A DNA stretch of 64,000 nt from Parus major (taxonomy: Eukaryota; Chordata; Aves; Passeriformes; Paridae): the NCBI RefSeq assembly GCF_001522545.3, contig NC_031770.1, positions 20,730,105 to 20,794,104 of the forward strand, written 5' to 3'. The first letter of the stretch is position 1. Every line of letters starts with the position of its first letter. A program made the position numbers and the translations under genes. This document shows, in pieces, positions 60,501-64,000 of the stretch. The notes under the pieces were generated by a model. It saw only the letters and a program-made list of their open reading frames with translations, was not told the origin of the DNA and did not search any database.

Positions 60501-63500
60501 CCCAAACACAAGATTAATGGTATTATGTTAAAAATATTACTTTTAGAAAGTCAGTCAGCTCAGATATTTAGAATTCTCAATTGTTCCTACCACAGTGTTC
60601 AAAACAGAATTTGGAAAGATTGCTGCTGAAGCCAATATGACAGGAACTGGAAATGACAAAAGGGTCTAAGTTCTTCCAAATCTAGGAAGGAGAAAAAAGT
60701 GTCAAAACAGTAATAAACCACAACCAGGTCAACAGGTCCATCCACATGAGAAAACCAGCATTTAACAGACAGGCCTCTGAAACTTCTGAAGAACAGAAGA
60801 TTGGTAGGAAAGCATTTTTATGAGAAATAAAATGTGCCTTCCTGTCAGGGAGGAAGGGTGTTGCAGGGTGCTTGAGAAATGGAAAAAAAAAGTACCATTA
60901 AACCCCGATATGAATAAAGATCAGGTGAGAGAGGATGTCACCCTGTGGCCTTTGGAACTGTATTTCTGCTGCCTCCTGAAATTATGTTTTCCTGAAACAA
61001 AGGAACAGTGTTATGGAAAAGTGGGTGCCAGATACTTTAGGAAAATGAGACACAGTGAAGCGGATAAAAGAGACAAAGACAATAGCAATCATATGCAGTA
61101 AAGTGAAGGCAGCTGAGGTCTGAGACAAAGGTGAATATTCTGAGCCAGCAAGATGACTGAAGCAGGGGAAGGAAGGAGGGAAAGGTGATTCACAATAACA
61201 TTTGAAAGACATTGGCTTGAATATTTATCAATGTCACAGCAAACTTAGCTTGGCAGCCTTGGTGGCTGACTTTGTTCTTTCGACATTTTCCCACCCCTAA
61301 GATGACAAACAGGAATGTAGTTCAAAGTATAGCTCTTAATGTGAGTCAAATGCAACAGTTCTTAGGCCCACATGCCTATTACACAGGCACTGCCATGCCA
61401 TTTTATAGCTTTTCTGTAGACATAGCTGAGGTTTTTATTCATATCAACATCCCAGACTCAGGCATGCTGCACATTTACAGAGGTGTGGAGGCAAACATGC
61501 AGTAGGACATGCAGAAAATTCTGTGCAGCTTCCTCGAGTACCTCACTTGCCCTGAGTCTAGTCAAATTATGGTGTAGGTCCTTTGCCCTGGTCAGTGACT
61601 CTGCTACAGCTGTAGTTTAGAAGTAACTAAAATAAGACTGAATTTATTAATCCACCCAATTTTTGCTGGATACAAAAGTACTCCAGTCATTTATTTTTTT
61701 GGCTGATAGCAAAGGTCTATCTAATTAGTAGTGTTTTTGCAAGAGCTTCTTCTGCACATACACCATGGTATTCTGAAGTGACTGGTTGCTGAAGGGTAAG
61801 GTGCAGGGACTATTAAATATCTTAGAGGAGTGCCAAATCAATACATTTTGGAGCTCTACTCAATGCTGTATCCCAGCTTGTTCAAAGTTAAAACTGCAGC
61901 CCAACTCTTATCTAAAGGTAAGTACAGAGCAAAGGTCATGCTACAAAAAGGCAGGAAAAGGACCGTGGCTGTCCTTGGTGGCATTGGTAAAAGTGGAGTT
62001 AACTCCAAATGTCATAGGCTGTAACCAAGGACAGAATTTGGCTATTTGTTTTGAATCAGTGCTATCAAAAAAAGTCTGCCAAAAATAACCAACTGGTAAA
62101 TATTAATTTAAACAGAAAAATTGGAAGTCAGTTGCACACTGAGTTGCAACATGGGGCCATTCCATGCTGGCAGTAAGAGGATAATGATGTGAAGTGCCAA
62201 AAAATACCTGGAAAGCATTACTTCTGTGTGACATCCAATAAAGATGCTGCACACACCCCTACATTTTTCAGCAATTAAATATCTGAAAATGAAAGTGCTC
62301 TCTTTCCCCAATTCCCCAACTGCAATGGCCAAAGTACAGCCCAGCAATGCTGCAATAGAAGTTTTTCAGGGTGGCCCCTCTGCACAACAGCTGTTTCTTA
62401 GTCTGATAGTAGCATCTCCAACCAGCTGCTTCAGTTTGCTCCTGGCTGTCACTGCTATAGGTTAATAGGAACAGAGGCAAGAGAAGGGCCTAGGCCAGCA
62501 TAAAGCAGAAATAACAAAATTTTCTGCCAAAAGGGAGTGTGGGAAAAGAACTTTAATGGGCAAGCAAACAAAGAATCAGACTGAAGCCTGAGGCGCTTCA
62601 GTGTGTTGGCAATAGACACACAGTCCTGGAACAAGTGCAGCCCAGAGTCTAAATTTGAAATGACTGTGGGGCCTCTGTGCCAATAAAGTTTGGCTCTGTG
62701 TATACATGTGTGCATGTATATCTATATCCCCACACCAAATATGTAGTTGTGATAATCGCGTAGTAAATTACAGAGCCATATGATGAACTGCATGTGCCTT
62801 TGACCACCTCACCTGCCCCTTGCCAGCTAATCCATCTCTATTTGGATTTGCTCTGTCATTACAAACCAAGGCTTTAATCCTGCAAACACTTATGTGTATA
62901 CTTAACTTTAAGCACTGGAACAGTCCAGTTGAAAACAAGTTTGGCTGGGTGTAATTTCAGCTTTGACTCTATGTGTGATTGTAATCCTGCTTTCCACATT
63001 CAATGGTAGCAGTTTGGGCTTGTGATCTCTTTTTGCTGGTAGGACAACACCTCTGGCACTTACTGCTGTTTTGGTGTGTGTTGTGGATAAATCTGTATTA
63101 TACAATGGCTTCTATTGTGTTACACCAATTTACACCACCAAAGAGCCTGCCCTGTTGAGAAAGGAAAGTCATGAGGACTACCAGACCTAATCTATAAATC
63201 TGTACTAGGTGAGTAGCAGTTCAAGCATAAAACATGGGCAGAGTGCAAGTACCAGATTTCTTATCCACACAAGACAGGGGGTGCAGGCTGATGGTGGTGC
63301 CCTACTGTGAGATCTATCCACCCACCCTCGTTTCCTGAATGTAAGGAAGGACTTGCAGAGCTTCTGCCACCTGCTCTCTCATGGCTTCAGCTCCAGATTT
63401 TCTCTCTGCCTTATTCCATAAACTGTGCAGAAAACAATGAGAAAGGCAGCAGAGGAGAAATGTAATTTTATACTGCAAAATAACATTCATAAGTCAAACA

Positions 63501-64000
63501 AACACTGAACCCTACGAATAATGGATCTGTCCTTTAGGGACAGTCCTTTCCGTGTCATTGTCTGGTACTTATGTTGTTGTTCATCTAACTAATTACTGCT
63601 TTGAAAGGTATAGTCCTGCTGTCATGCCTAGATTAGCAGCAAGTGTTTGGCCAGCTACTTTCTTGTCACAGTTGATAATTATTTAATGAGTTCTGTTCTT
63701 CCCTAGGAAAGCAAGATTGGGATGGAATTGGACTTATTTTATCACAGTAGCATTGCTGCGCCTGTTGGCAGGTTTGACAGCAACAGTGCTGGATTTCAGC
63801 TAGACAGAAGAAGAAGAATTTCCATAAGTAGTTCCTGAATCAGTTGGAAGCAATGGGGAAATTAATAGTAATGAGTGAATCTCAATAGATACTTACTCAT
63901 CAGTGTGTTAGCTGCCAGTCCTTTCCTGCAGCTGTAGCCGTGCTGGAAGCTGGGTGATGCTCTTAGCTAACAGAAGAGCCACTGTAAGTTAGCACAATAT
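57551..64000. other. intergenic region, no gene recognised
   Basis: AT-rich sequence with only short, unsupported open frames. Conserved synteny places it between SMYD2 and PROX1, so distal regulatory elements are possible. None can be called from this sequence alone. Confidence 0.6.

Overview
This is a 64 kb piece of a vertebrate nuclear genome, almost certainly avian. The evidence is several 5'-truncated CR1 LINEs with the bird-type 3' end, compact introns, no Alu/B1-like SINEs, and two genes whose encoded proteins are close to the amniote PTPN14 and SMYD2 families. I cannot name the species. The order (PTPN14 on +, SMYD2 on -, tail to tail) matches the conserved amniote block PTPN14-SMYD2-PROX1. 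PROX1 would be expected beyond the right edge.

Left part (1 to about 18.7 kb): the last six coding exons of PTPN14 on the + strand. They encode the C-terminal 334 residues, i.e. the whole protein tyrosine phosphatase domain with the WPD loop and the [11 protein letters not shown] signature. The stop codon is at 12958-12960. A probable 3' UTR of about 5.75 kb follows, ending near an AATAAA at 18691. Old CR1 fragments lie inside that UTR.

Middle part (about 20.0 to 48.6 kb): the complete SMYD2 gene on the - strand, twelve coding exons from 48343 down to 20334. Spliced together they give 433 residues, exactly the length I know for mammalian SMYD2, if the five N-terminal residues lie in the 210-base N gap at 48344-48553. 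All junctions are GT-AG except intron 9 (24290-24095). That intron is a 196-base AT-AC intron with a U12-type donor (ATATCCTTT) and branch site (TTCCTTGAC). The two genes converge, with about 1.3 kb between their nearest likely poly(A) sites.

Right part (48.6 to 64 kb): the SMYD2 CpG-rich promoter, then about 15 kb with no recognisable gene. It holds a degraded CR1 of an old amniote type (54.5-55.2 kb), a younger 5'-truncated CR1 (56.77-57.55 kb), a short CR1 tail and simple repeats. The most unexpected structure is a pair of roughly 500-base arms (46.73-47.20 and 48.71-49.23 kb), inverted relative to one another, which bracket SMYD2 exon 1 and its promoter. No tRNA, rRNA, CRISPR, prokaryotic element or intact mobile element was seen.
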